Made by a program: the position numbers and the translations under genes
The notes under the pieces: generated by a model
Told to the model about the DNA's origin: nothing
What the model saw: only the letters and a program-made list of their open reading frames with translations
Databases searched by the model: none
Shown: one piece after another, positions 37,047 through 46,306 of the stretch
Layout of the letters: each line of letters opens with the position of its first letter
Numbering within the stretch: the stretch's first letter is position 1
From: an uncultured Prevotellaceae bacterium
Lineage (GTDB): Bacteria; Bacteroidota; Bacteroidia; Bacteroidales; Bacteroidaceae
Assembly: GCA_900316685.1 (NCBI GenBank)
Contig: ONDS01000003.1
Coordinates: 1-64,000, forward strand
Length of the DNA stretch: 64,000 nt
Reading direction: 5' to 3'

Positions 37047-37897
37047 AAAAATTACTTATTATCAGTCTTTGCTTGCTGGCCATGGTAGGCTGCAAGGAAG
37101 AGAAGAAAGAACCTGTGGTCAGTCCGCAGGTGCAACTCCAGAACGACTCGCTGCAGAAGATTCTCGAACAGCGCGACAATGAGATCAACGACATGATGGC
37201 CACACTCAACGAGATACAGGAGGGTTTCCGCCTGATCAACGAGGCCGAGGACCGTGTGACGTTGGCCAAGGACGGCGAAGGATCGAACAAGCCCCAACAG
37301 ATACGCGAGAACCTGCAGTTCATCCAGACGAAGATGAAACAGAACCGCGAACTCATCGACAAGCTGCGCCAGCAGTTACGCGAGAGCACCGTCAAAGGCG
37401 ATGAGTTGAAGAAAACCCTTGACGGTCTGGTGCTTCAGCTGGAGGAGAAAGACAAGCAACTGCAACAGTTACGTGAGCAGTTGGAGGCCAAGGACATCCA
37501 TATCAGCGAGCTTGACCAGACCATCACCACGCTGAACGAAGACGTGGCTGAATTGAAAACCGAGAGCAGCCAGAAGAGCCAGACCATCACGGAGCAAGAC
37601 CGCGAGTTGAACACCGCCTTTTATGTGTTCGGCACGAAGAGTGAGCTGAAGGAGCAAGGCATCCTTTCGAAGGGCGAGGTGCTGAAGAGCCACTTCAACA
37701 AGAACTACTTCACGAAAATCGATATCCGTGTCGACAAGGAGATAAAGCTCTACTCCAAGAAAGCCACGATGATGACCTCACATCCAGCGGGTTCCTATAC
37801 ACTCAACACCGATGCCAACGGCCAATACGTGCTGCGCATCACCAATCCCCAGCAGTTCTGGAGCACCAGCAAATACTTGGTGATCTTGGTGAAGTAA
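37043..37897 (+). CDS. Coiled-coil lipoprotein resembling Cbp1-type adhesins
   Basis: 284 aa. The lipoprotein signal ends LAMVGCKEE, with the Cys at residue 17. Residues about 30-195 form a long coiled coil of Gln/Leu/Lys/Glu heptads. A C-terminal globular domain holds FYVFGTKSELKEQGIL, HPAGSYTLNTDANGQYVLRI and FWSTSKYLVILVK. This layout resembles lipoproteins of Bacteroides annotated as the Cbp1 collagen-binding family; the binding role is not shown here. Its ATG overlaps the rsmI stop by 4 bp. Its stop is inside a 7-bp array. Confidence 0.7.
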   Translation: MKKLLIISLCLLAMVGCKEEKKEPVVSPQVQLQNDSLQKILEQRDNEINDMMATLNEIQEGFRLINEAEDRVTLAKDGEGSNKPQQIRENLQFIQTKMKQNRELIDKLRQQLRESTVKGDELKKTLDGLVLQLEEKDKQLQQLREQLEAKDIHISELDQTITTLNEDVAELKTESSQKSQTITEQDRELNTAFYVFGTKSELKEQGILSKGEVLKSHFNKNYFTKIDIRVDKEIKLYSKKATMMTSHPAGSYTLNTDANGQYVLRITNPQQFWSTSKYLVILVK

Positions 37898-37935
37898 GAG
37901 GTGAGAGGTGAGAAGTGAGAGGTGAGAGGTGAGAG
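37894..37935. repeat. Stop-anchored 7-bp array, GTGAGAG family
   Basis: GTAAGAG, GTGAGAG, GTGAGAA, GTGAGAG, GTGAGAG, GTGAGAG: six exact-length units. The TAA of the first is the stop codon of the lipoprotein gene (37895-37897). Confidence 0.9.
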
Positions 37936-37966
37936 AATAGCTTAGGACTCTTTTGCCATCCCGAAG

Positions 37967-38018
37967 AATTTGCATAAATATCCGCCAGGCATTTACCTGG
38001 CGGATATTTATGCAAATT
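37967..38018. terminator. 52-bp perfect palindrome hairpin
   Basis: A 23-bp perfect stem (left arm 37967-37989, right arm 37996-38018) with a 6-nt CATTTA loop. The core is TCCGCCAGG/CCTGGCGGA with AT-rich outer arms. It is longer than needed for a terminator and works equally on both strands. Confidence 0.8.
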
Positions 38019-38129
38019 GATTTATATCAAGTGGAGGTTTGTTTTTCAACAAATTTGTAAAAATTCACTCCGTTGATGGTATTGTTTAACGCATTTGCCG
38101 CTAAAAAAAACACTTTTTTTGTTAAATAC

Positions 38130-38160
38130 TTGGTGGTTGGGCAAAAAAAAATTAAATTTG
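38130..38160 (+). promoter_or_regulatory. Promoter of the SusC/SusD locus
   Basis: TTGG at 38130-38133, 19-bp spacer, TAAATTTG at 38153-38160 (full -7 consensus). Leader of about 50 nt before the ATG at 38215. Confidence 0.65.
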
Positions 38161-38214
38161 CAGACTGATACAAAGCAAAATTATGAATTAATAATTAATA
38201 ACGAGAGGTTTTAT

Positions 38215-41200
38215 ATGAAGAGAAGACTATTCTTGATGCTGTCATGCCTATTTCTATCCATAGGAATGGCATGGGCACAGCATTCTATTTCAGGAACCGT
38301 TCTTGAAGACAATGGCGACCCCGCCATTGGTGCCACTATCACCGTCCGTGGTACGAAAGTGGCAACAGTGACCGATATCGATGGAAAGTTCTCGCTCAAC
38401 TACGGGCAGGCCAACCCCCAGATCGAGGTCACCTACATTGGTTTCAAGAAGCAGGTGTTACGTGGTGGTCCCAACATGACCATCAAGTTGGAATCAGAAT
38501 CACAGACCATCGACGGCGAGGTTGTGGTGACAGGTATGCAGAAGCTCGACAAGCGTATGTTCACCGGTGCCACCGCCAAGGTCGACGCCGACAAGACCCG
38601 TCTGAGCGGTGTGGCCGACGTCACCCGTTCGTTGGAGGGCCATGTGGCAGGTGTGAGTGTGCAGAACGTGTCGAGCACCTTCGGTACAGCTCCGAAGATC
38701 CGCGTGCGTGGTGCCACCTCCATCTACGGCAGTTCGTCGCCCCTGTGGGTGGTCGACGGCGTGATTATGGAAGATGCCGTCAACGTGTCGGCCGACGACC
38801 TGTCGTCGGGTGATGCCGAGACCCTTATCTCCAATGCCATCGCAGGTCTGAACGCCGACGATATCGAGAGTTTCCAGGTGCTCAAGGACGGCTCCGCCAC
38901 CTCTATATATGGTGCGCGCGCGATGGCCGGTGTGGTGGTCATCACCACAAAACGAGGCCGTGCCGGACACAGCAGCATCAACTACACCGGTGAGTTCACC
39001 TACCGCATGAAGCCCAGCTACGGCGAGTACAACATCAGCAACTCGCAGGAGCAGATGGGTATCTACAAGGAGATGGCCGCCAAGGGTTGGCTGGAGTTCT
39101 CACAAGTGGCCAACAGCGCCTCCGCCGGTCTCTACGGCCGCATGTACTCGCTGATGGACCGTTACAACGCCACCAACGGCACCTTCGGCCTGCCCTACAC
39201 CGAGGCAGCCATGAACGCCTACTTGCAGCAGGCTGAGTTCCGCAACACCGACTGGTTCGACCTGTTGTTCAACAACAACATCATGATGGACCACTCGGTG
39301 AGCGTGTCGACCGGTACCGAGCGTTCCTCACTGTACGCTTCCGTGTCGGCGATGTACGACCCGGGATGGTCTAAAGACAGCAAGGTGGAGCGTTACACCG
39401 GCAACCTGAACGCCTCTTACAACCTGTCGAAGCATGTGACCCTGACGCTGCGCACCAACATGTCGTACCGCGACCAGAAAGCTCCAGGTACGCTGAACCA
39501 GAGCGTCGACGTGGTGAGCGGAAACGTGAGTCGTAACTTCGACATCAACCCCTTCAGCTTCGCGCTGAACACCTCACGTACCCTCGACCCCAAAGATGTG
39601 TACACCCGTAACTACGCCCCCTTCAATATCTTCGACGAGTTGGACAACAACTACATCGACGTGAACGTGATGGACATGAAATTCCAGGGCGAGTTGCAGT
39701 GGAAACCGTTCCTCGGTCTTGAAATCAACCTGTTGGGAGCCTACCGTATCAACCGTTCCGACCGTGAGCACTTCGTGCTGAACGCCTCGAACCAGGCCGA
39801 GGCCTACCGTGCCGGTGTGAACAACCCCAACATCATGTACAACAACAAATACCTTTACACCGACCCCGACGTGCCCAACTCGCTGCCGATGTCGGTGATG
39901 GAAGCCGGTGGTATCTACACACTCAACCGCAACAGTGTGAAGCAGCTCGACTTCCGTGGCACCATCACTTACAACCATATCTGGAACGACACCCATATCC
40001 TCAACCTCTTCGGTGGTATGGAGGCCAACCGTGCCGACTACGATGCCTCGGAGCACAACGACTACGGTGTGGACTTCAATTCCGCCCGTCTGTGGATCAA
40101 CAACTATTACTTCTACAAGCAGGCTAAGGAAGAGGGTGCCGAACTCATCTGGTTCTCGAAGTCGTGGAACCGCCGTCTGGCTTACGTGGCCAACGCCAAC
40201 TATTCGTATAAGGGCCGCTACGTGTTCAACTTCACCGGCCGTTACGATGGTTCGAACCGCTTAGGCAAGGCCCGTAGTTCACGCTGGCTTCCCACTTGGA
40301 ACGTGTCTGCCGCATGGAACGCCCACGAGGAGCCCTTCTTCCAGAAATGGATGGAGAAGACCCATGGTGCCATGTCACACGCCACCCTCCGTCTGTCGTA
40401 CTCGCTGACAGGTGAGCAGAGTGCCGCCTCGAATGCGCGTGCCGTGTTCCGTGCCACCAACCTGTGGCGTCCCACTGCCGACCAGCAGGAGACAGGTATC
40501 GAGCAGGCCCAATACGCCAACAAAGAGTTGACCTATGAGAAGAAGTATGAGTTCAACGTCGGTGTGGACCTCGGTTTCCTTGGCAACCGCATCAACCTTG
40601 TTTCCGACTTCTACTGGCGCGACAACTACGACTTGATGGGTTATGTCCATACCCAGCTGCTCGGTCAGAAATACGCTAACGTGGCCTCCATGCGTTCACA
40701 TGGTATCGAAGCCACCATCACCTCGCAGAACATTGTGAGCAACGACTGGCACTGGACCACCGACTTGACCTTCTCCTACAACAAGACCACCATCACCGAC
40801 CTGCTCTCGCAGGCCCGCGTGATCGACCTGGTGCAGCCCAGCGGTTACACCCGCGTAGGCTATCCCCACCGCGCCCTCTTCTCCATCCCCTTCATGGGCC
40901 TGAACGACGAGGGTATCCCCACCATCATGAACGAATACGGTGAAATCACCACTACCGACATCAACTTCCAGGAGTATGAGAAGCTCGACTTCCTGAAGTA
41001 TGAAGGCAGTGTGGAACCCACCATCACGGGTGGTCTGAACAACATGCTGCGCTGGAAGAACTGGCGTCTGAACGTGTTCATCACCTACTCCTTCGGCAAC
41101 AAGCTGCGTCTCGACCCGGTGTTCTCCGCCGGTTACTCCGACCAGACCGCCATGCCCAAGGAGTTCAAGAACCGTTGGGTGATGCCCACCGACGAGAAGA

Positions 41201-41532
41201 TCACCGACATCCCCGCCATCGCTTCCGTGCGTCAGTACTACAACGACACGCAGTTGGGTTATGCCTACAACGCCTATAACTACTCCTCCGCCCGTGTGGC
41301 CGATGGTGGTTTCATCCGCATGAAGGACATCTCGCTGACCTATGACTTCAAGCCCGAGCTGTTGCAGCACATCGGCCTGAGCACCGCCTCGCTGAAGTTC
41401 GATGCCACCAACCTCTTCTTGATTTACGCCGACAGCAAGCTCAACGGCCAGGATCCCGAGTTCGTGAACTCCGGTGGTGTGGCCTCGCCGCTGTCGAAGC
41501 AGTTCACCCTGACGGTAAGACTGGGAATTTAA
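38215..41532 (+). CDS. SusC-type TonB-dependent outer-membrane transporter
   Basis: 1105 aa from the ATG at 38215; a longer upstream frame crosses the promoter. Signal peptide MKRRLFLMLSCLFLSIGMAWA. A carboxypeptidase-regulatory-like domain follows (SISGTVLEDNGDPAIGATITV), then a plug with IRVRGATSIYGSSSPLWVVDGV and LKDGSATSIYGARAMAGVVVI. A large beta-barrel ends FTLTVRLGI. It imports a ligand captured with the SusD partner, powered by TonB. There is no anti-sigma or hybrid two-component regulator nearby. The TAA stop is the start of a 12-unit tandem array. Confidence 0.95.
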   Translation: MKRRLFLMLSCLFLSIGMAWAQHSISGTVLEDNGDPAIGATITVRGTKVATVTDIDGKFSLNYGQANPQIEVTYIGFKKQVLRGGPNMTIKLESESQTIDGEVVVTGMQKLDKRMFTGATAKVDADKTRLSGVADVTRSLEGHVAGVSVQNVSSTFGTAPKIRVRGATSIYGSSSPLWVVDGVIMEDAVNVSADDLSSGDAETLISNAIAGLNADDIESFQVLKDGSATSIYGARAMAGVVVITTKRGRAGHSSINYTGEFTYRMKPSYGEYNISNSQEQMGIYKEMAAKGWLEFSQVANSASAGLYGRMYSLMDRYNATNGTFGLPYTEAAMNAYLQQAEFRNTDWFDLLFNNNIMMDHSVSVSTGTERSSLYASVSAMYDPGWSKDSKVERYTGNLNASYNLSKHVTLTLRTNMSYRDQKAPGTLNQSVDVVSGNVSRNFDINPFSFALNTSRTLDPKDVYTRNYAPFNIFDELDNNYIDVNVMDMKFQGELQWKPFLGLEINLLGAYRINRSDREHFVLNASNQAEAYRAGVNNPNIMYNNKYLYTDPDVPNSLPMSVMEAGGIYTLNRNSVKQLDFRGTITYNHIWNDTHILNLFGGMEANRADYDASEHNDYGVDFNSARLWINNYYFYKQAKEEGAELIWFSKSWNRRLAYVANANYSYKGRYVFNFTGRYDGSNRLGKARSSRWLPTWNVSAAWNAHEEPFFQKWMEKTHGAMSHATLRLSYSLTGEQSAASNARAVFRATNLWRPTADQQETGIEQAQYANKELTYEKKYEFNVGVDLGFLGNRINLVSDFYWRDNYDLMGYVHTQLLGQKYANVASMRSHGIEATITSQNIVSNDWHWTTDLTFSYNKTTITDLLSQARVIDLVQPSGYTRVGYPHRALFSIPFMGLNDEGIPTIMNEYGEITTTDINFQEYEKLDFLKYEGSVEPTITGGLNNMLRWKNWRLNVFITYSFGNKLRLDPVFSAGYSDQTAMPKEFKNRWVMPTDEKITDIPAIASVRQYYNDTQLGYAYNAYNYSSARVADGGFIRMKDISLTYDFKPELLQHIGLSTASLKFDATNLFLIYADSKLNGQDPEFVNSGGVASPLSKQFTLTVRLGI

Positions 41533-41611
41533 GGTTTAGGGTTGAGTGTTTAGTGTTTAGTGTTGAGTGTTGAGCGTTGAGTGTTGAGCGTTTAGTGTTG
41601 AGCGTTTAGCG
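41528..41611. repeat. Stop-anchored 7-bp array, TTGAGTG/TTTAGTG family
   Basis: Twelve 7-bp units from TTTAAGG, which holds the SusC stop codon, through TTTAGGG, TTGAGTG, TTTAGTG and TTGAGCG variants. Every unit contains TAA, TAG or TGA. Confidence 0.92.
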
Positions 41612-41688
41612 TTCTACCGAGACATTCCGAGAACACTTTATCCTGACAGACTATCCTCGATAATATAAGAAAACATTATTATTAAGAT

Positions 41689-43422
41689 ATGAAAACAATG
41701 AGATATATCACAATGTCGATAGCCGCCCTGGCCCTTGTCCTGACCTCGTGCAGCGAGAGTTTCCTCGACAGGTTGCCCGACGAGCGTATCGAGATTGACA
41801 ATGAAGAGAAAGTGGCGCAGTTGCTCATCACCTGCTATCCCACCGGCAGCTATGCCTGGATAGGTGAGATCTCGAGCGACAACATCATGGACAACAACGC
41901 GCCTCACTACCCCGCCAGCCCCAAAGTGGAGCAGGTGCTCACCCATTACAACCTGTCGCCCTACGACCGTGTCGACGACGAGATGTTCAGGTTCGAGCCA
42001 GCCAAGTCGTCGACCAACCAGGACACTCCGGGCTTCCTGTGGGAGACCATGTACGGCGCCATCGCCAGCGTGAACCATGCGCTGCAAGCCATCGACGAGA
42101 TATCCGACAACGGTAGGAACATGACCCCGTCGCTCACCGCTTCGCGCGCCGAGGCTTTGCTCATCCGCGCCTATTGCCACTTCGTGTTGGTGAACGTGTT
42201 CAGCCAAGCCTATAAGACCGACGAACTGAGCCGCAACGACATCGGCATCCCCTATATGACCGAGCCCGAGGAGAAAGTGATCGTGGAGTACAACCGCGGC
42301 ACCGTGACCGACACCTACGCCAAGATCCAGGCCGATCTGGAAGAGGGTCTGGCCAATATCTCCGAGCGCAACTACAAATTGCCCAAGTGGCGTTTCAACG
42401 TAAATGCCGCCCATGCTTTCGCCGCCCGCTTCTATCTCTACAAACGTCAGTGGGACAAGGTGATCGAGCATGCCGACTTCGTGTTGGGCACCGACCCGGA
42501 GAACATCCTTCCCCGTCTGATGGACTATTCCAAGTTCGACGAATGCACCTACGGCAGCGACTATGCCAAGGTGTGGCAGGATCCCGCTTCCTACAACAAC
42601 ATCATGCTCATCGACACCCACTCGCTGATGTTCCGCCGCGGATTAGGCAACCGCTACGCCCAGAACGGCTCGGTGGTGAAAGACCTGTTCTACCACAACT
42701 CGCCGATGTGGAACCGCTGGGTGGTCAATCCCACTGCCTATGTGGCAGGTATGACCTTCTGGACGGGTGAGGACTACGGTTACTGCTCGAGCAAGGTGTA
42801 CGAAGAGTTCGAGTACACCGACAAGATAGCCGGCATCGGTTATGTGCACACCATCAAGCGTGAGTTCACCTGCAACGAGCTGCTTTTGGAGCGTGCCGAG
42901 GCCAAGATCATGAAGGGCGACTACAGCAGTGCCTTGGAAGACCTCATCAATTATGAGAGGTCGAACCAGCAGTTCTCCAACGAGCAGCTCATCTCGTGGG
43001 GAGCCAACGGCGGTATGGCCGAACTCTCGCAGTCCATCATCGACAGCTACTACACGCAGACGAGCAACCCCAACTGCTTCGGCGACTGGGAGTGCCTGAG
43101 CAAGATGGATCCCTCGTGCGTGCTGCCCGTGGAAGGCGTGAAATACATGAACTGCCTGAACGACTTCCGCCGTTTCGAGACCAACTGGGACGGTCTGCGT
43201 TTCTTCGACCTGAAGCGTTGGGGCATGGAGTATTCACACTTCATAGGAGCCAGCAATGAGGAAATCTTCCTCTCATGGAACGACCCGCGCCGTGCCGTGG
43301 AGGTGCCGCAGGATGCCCTGGCCGCCGGTCTTGAACCCTCACGCCCGACGAGCACGAGCAGCAGCGACGAGTCGCAGCGCGCCACCATCGAGCCCCAATC
43401 CAAATTCATCTACATCAAATAA
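41689..43422 (+). CDS. SusD-type surface lipoprotein
   Basis: 577 aa. The lipoprotein signal ends LVLTSCSES, followed by FLDRLPDERI as in RagB/SusD proteins. TPR-like helices: ARAEALLIRAYCHFVLVNVFSQ near residue 150, and the C-terminal DLKRWGMEYSHF near 512. It caps the SusC barrel and binds the ligand. The Ser/Arg-rich C-terminal segment (about 550-570) looks disordered. No glycoside hydrolase is encoded in the locus, so the ligand need not be a glycan. Confidence 0.94.
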   Translation: MKTMRYITMSIAALALVLTSCSESFLDRLPDERIEIDNEEKVAQLLITCYPTGSYAWIGEISSDNIMDNNAPHYPASPKVEQVLTHYNLSPYDRVDDEMFRFEPAKSSTNQDTPGFLWETMYGAIASVNHALQAIDEISDNGRNMTPSLTASRAEALLIRAYCHFVLVNVFSQAYKTDELSRNDIGIPYMTEPEEKVIVEYNRGTVTDTYAKIQADLEEGLANISERNYKLPKWRFNVNAAHAFAARFYLYKRQWDKVIEHADFVLGTDPENILPRLMDYSKFDECTYGSDYAKVWQDPASYNNIMLIDTHSLMFRRGLGNRYAQNGSVVKDLFYHNSPMWNRWVVNPTAYVAGMTFWTGEDYGYCSSKVYEEFEYTDKIAGIGYVHTIKREFTCNELLLERAEAKIMKGDYSSALEDLINYERSNQQFSNEQLISWGANGGMAELSQSIIDSYYTQTSNPNCFGDWECLSKMDPSCVLPVEGVKYMNCLNDFRRFETNWDGLRFFDLKRWGMEYSHFIGASNEEIFLSWNDPRRAVEVPQDALAAGLEPSRPTSTSSSDESQRATIEPQSKFIYIK

Positions 43423-43440
43423 CCAAGGAGGAACTACGAT

Positions 43441-44847
43441 ATGAAACGCAAACTGAATACATGGTTGATGGGTGCCGCCATCGCGTTCACGGGAGTCTTC
43501 GCCTCGTGCAGCGACGACGATTTCGGTCCCACCATCTTCGATACCAATGATTATCCGCTCGACAGGTCGGCCTACACCTTCCCGCTCGACACCTTCATCA
43601 AGAAAAATTTCTTGGAGCCTTACAACCTGAAGTTCATCTACAAGATGGAGGACATCGGTTCCGACAAGCAGAAGAACCTCATCCCCGCCAGCTACGACAA
43701 GAGCGTGCAGTTGGCCGTGCTCAGCAAATACCTGTGGTATGACATCTACAAGCAGTTCGGCGGCGAGGAGTTCCTCAAGGAGAACAGCCCGCGTATCATC
43801 CACGTCATCGGCTCCGCCTCGTACAACCCCACCTCGGGCACTGAGACCTTAGGTACCGCCGAGGGCGGTCTGAAGATCACGCTGTACAAGGTGAACAACC
43901 TCGACGTGAACAACATCGACCTGATGAACGAGTATTTCTTCCATGTGATGCACCATGAGTTCGGCCATATCCTCGACCAGACGAGCCAGCGTCCGTTGAC
44001 CTTCGACCTTCTGTCGAACGGCCATTACGACCCGTTGGACTGGGGCAACAAGCACGACTCGCTGACCGCCTCTTGGGGTTTCGTCACACCCTATGCCTCC
44101 GAGCAGGCACGTGAAGACTGGGTGGAGACCCTGTCGACCTACCTGACCGCCGACTATAAGAAATGGGACCAGCTGCTCGCCTCCGCCTATTACGACTGGG
44201 AAGACTTAGACATCAAGGATGTGGCGTTCTACTTCACCCCCGCCGACGTGAAATGGTTCCTCGGCACGCCCCAGAACGGCAAGTTCCTCGACAGCGATGG
44301 CAACGTGATCACCGATGCCGCCACGCTCAACAAGATCAGGGCCAATGGTGGTTCGTTCTTCGGCCACGACCTCTACTATGAGTTTGATGCCGACATTTTC
44401 TATTCCCGTTTCGCCAACAAGGCCGGTGTCGATCTTGACAGCATCGGCTATCCCTCGCCACAGCGCAATGGCGACTTCCACGTGGTGCGCAAGTTGATCT
44501 CGCGCAACGGCGATGGTTCGGCTATGGTGAACGCCGACGGCAAGGTCATCTTCGAGAGCCTGTCAGAGGGTGGTATCGACAAGATCAACGGCCGCCAGAT
44601 GATTCTCGACAAGTTGCAGATGGTGCGTGAGTGGATGAAGAGCGCCTTCAATATCGACATCGACGCCATGCGCGACGTTATACAGCGCCGCCAGTACGCC
44701 ACCAACGAGGATGGCTCGTTCAAGTTCGACTCGATGGGACGTTACATCAACGCGCTGACCCAGCCCAGTGCCTCCGACCCCTCGCGTACGGTCATCGAGG
44801 TGCTGCTCGACGAAGTGAATCAATACAAAGCATTACAGACCAAATAA
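43441..44847 (+). CDS. Lipoprotein zinc metallopeptidase of a SusCD locus
   Basis: 468 aa. The lipoprotein signal ends GVFASCSDD. The zinc motif HEFGH (HExxH) is at about residues 173-177 in FHVMHHEFGHILDQTS; a third ligand may be the Glu in DWVETLSTYL near 225. It resembles the putative zinc-binding metallopeptidases (Peptidase_Mx1 type) found next to SusCD pairs in Bacteroidales. It is expected at the cell surface. It begins 18 bp after susD. Together with the lack of glycosidases it points to a peptide or protein ligand, by inference. Confidence 0.82.
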   Translation: MKRKLNTWLMGAAIAFTGVFASCSDDDFGPTIFDTNDYPLDRSAYTFPLDTFIKKNFLEPYNLKFIYKMEDIGSDKQKNLIPASYDKSVQLAVLSKYLWYDIYKQFGGEEFLKENSPRIIHVIGSASYNPTSGTETLGTAEGGLKITLYKVNNLDVNNIDLMNEYFFHVMHHEFGHILDQTSQRPLTFDLLSNGHYDPLDWGNKHDSLTASWGFVTPYASEQAREDWVETLSTYLTADYKKWDQLLASAYYDWEDLDIKDVAFYFTPADVKWFLGTPQNGKFLDSDGNVITDAATLNKIRANGGSFFGHDLYYEFDADIFYSRFANKAGVDLDSIGYPSPQRNGDFHVVRKLISRNGDGSAMVNADGKVIFESLSEGGIDKINGRQMILDKLQMVREWMKSAFNIDIDAMRDVIQRRQYATNEDGSFKFDSMGRYINALTQPSASDPSRTVIEVLLDEVNQYKALQTK

Positions 44848-44857
44848 ACGAACCGCT

Positions 44858-46210
44858 ATGATGAACAAGATATTGACAATGTCGCTGCTGCTGGCCGCCG
44901 GCCTGTTGTCCACCTCCTGTGTGAAGGAGGAAGAGGACCTCTTCGACAAGACCGCAGCAGAGCGACTCAACGAGATGAAGAGCCTCTACTCCTCACGTCT
45001 GGAGGCGCAGCCTGCTGGTTGGGCCATGCAGTACTACCCCACCGACCAGGCCGAGGTGCCCTTCGGCAATGGTTATCTCATCCTTTGCGACTTCAACGCC
45101 GACCATTCGGTGAAGATAGGCATGCGCAACTCCTTCACCGGCAACACCTATAAGGAAGAGACCTCGGTATGGGAGATCATCACCGACAATGGTCCCGTGC
45201 TCTCCTTCAACAGCTACAACTCGCTCTTCCATATCTTCTCCTCACCGGAGGATGTGGCCGTCACCCAGGAAGACGATGAGACGGGTACGGGTATCGGCGG
45301 CGACTACGAGTTTGTGGTGGTCGACGCCCCCGAGGATGCCTCTTATATGATGCTCAAGGGCAAGAAGCGCGGCACTTACAACCTGCTCACCCCCTTGGAG
45401 GAAGGCACCGACTTCGAGACTTATCTGGCCGATGTGGCCACCTTTACCTCCACTTGGTTCCCCACCGACGCTCCCAACCGCCTTTTCCTGAAGAACAAGG
45501 ACAAGGCCTATGGTTTCGACGAGGCCCACACCACCATCCCCTTGATCTATCCCGATGGGAGTGACCCCATTTCTACGGGCGAGCATTACCATTTCCTCAT
45601 CACCAAGCGTTACGACGACTACTACCTGCGGTTCCGCGAGAAGATCTCCGTCGGCGAGGATGAACCCGAGGTGCAGGATTTCCGCTACGACCGCGAGCTC
45701 GACCGTTTCGTGAGCGTGGAGAACAGCGAAGTGTATATCACCGGCGAGGATCCCGCCGAGTTCTTCTACAACCAGGCTGTGAGCACTTCGCACCGCTGGC
45801 AGTGGGATGCCCGTTCGGAGATGTCGGACAAGTTCAAGACCTATTACACCAATGTGGTCAACAACTTCACCTCCATCGGCTATAGGCTAAACAACATGGT
45901 GCTCCGCCAGTTGTCCGACGGCAACTTCGTCTTGCGTGTGTCCTACCGTCCCGAAAAGGGAAATGCAGAGATCGACTTCAAATACAACATCGCCCTCAAC
46001 GATGGTGTGGTCTCCCTGCAATATGTCGGTCCTACGGATGAGGAGCGAGTGAAGATGTTGCTTGCCGACCTTCCCGAATTGGTTAATTTCCTCAACCTGC
46101 TGGGACAGAACCTCGTGATTTCGCCCGCCACCACCGGCTTCAACCAGCGTTACCTGAAGGTGGCTTTCCAGAACGACCCCGAGGCATGGTTCGTAACAAG
46201 ATTTTATTAA
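44858..46210 (+). CDS. DUF4302 lipoprotein
   Basis: 450 aa. The lipoprotein signal ends LLSTSCVKEEED. The N-terminal part has RLNEMKSLYSSRLEAQPAGWAMQYYP, the typical opening of DUF4302 proteins, which sit in SusCD operons as surface ligand-binding candidates. The body is strand-rich with no catalytic motif visible. It starts 10 bp after the metallopeptidase, within the same operon. Function is unknown. Confidence 0.78.
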   Translation: MMNKILTMSLLLAAGLLSTSCVKEEEDLFDKTAAERLNEMKSLYSSRLEAQPAGWAMQYYPTDQAEVPFGNGYLILCDFNADHSVKIGMRNSFTGNTYKEETSVWEIITDNGPVLSFNSYNSLFHIFSSPEDVAVTQEDDETGTGIGGDYEFVVVDAPEDASYMMLKGKKRGTYNLLTPLEEGTDFETYLADVATFTSTWFPTDAPNRLFLKNKDKAYGFDEAHTTIPLIYPDGSDPISTGEHYHFLITKRYDDYYLRFREKISVGEDEPEVQDFRYDRELDRFVSVENSEVYITGEDPAEFFYNQAVSTSHRWQWDARSEMSDKFKTYYTNVVNNFTSIGYRLNNMVLRQLSDGNFVLRVSYRPEKGNAEIDFKYNIALNDGVVSLQYVGPTDEERVKMLLADLPELVNFLNLLGQNLVISPATTGFNQRYLKVAFQNDPEAWFVTRFY

Positions 46211-46306
46211 TACATACGGCTTAAAGGGTATGCTCTTCCGTGGGTAACCCCTGCGGAAGGGCAACCTTGAGACAAAGAATTTTCTAACATTTTTAACTGA
46301 AGTAAT

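Noticed and set aside
38095-38214. N-terminal extension of the SusC protein
   Set aside because: It crosses the -7 box at 38153-38160 and would mask the signal peptide that begins at 38215.
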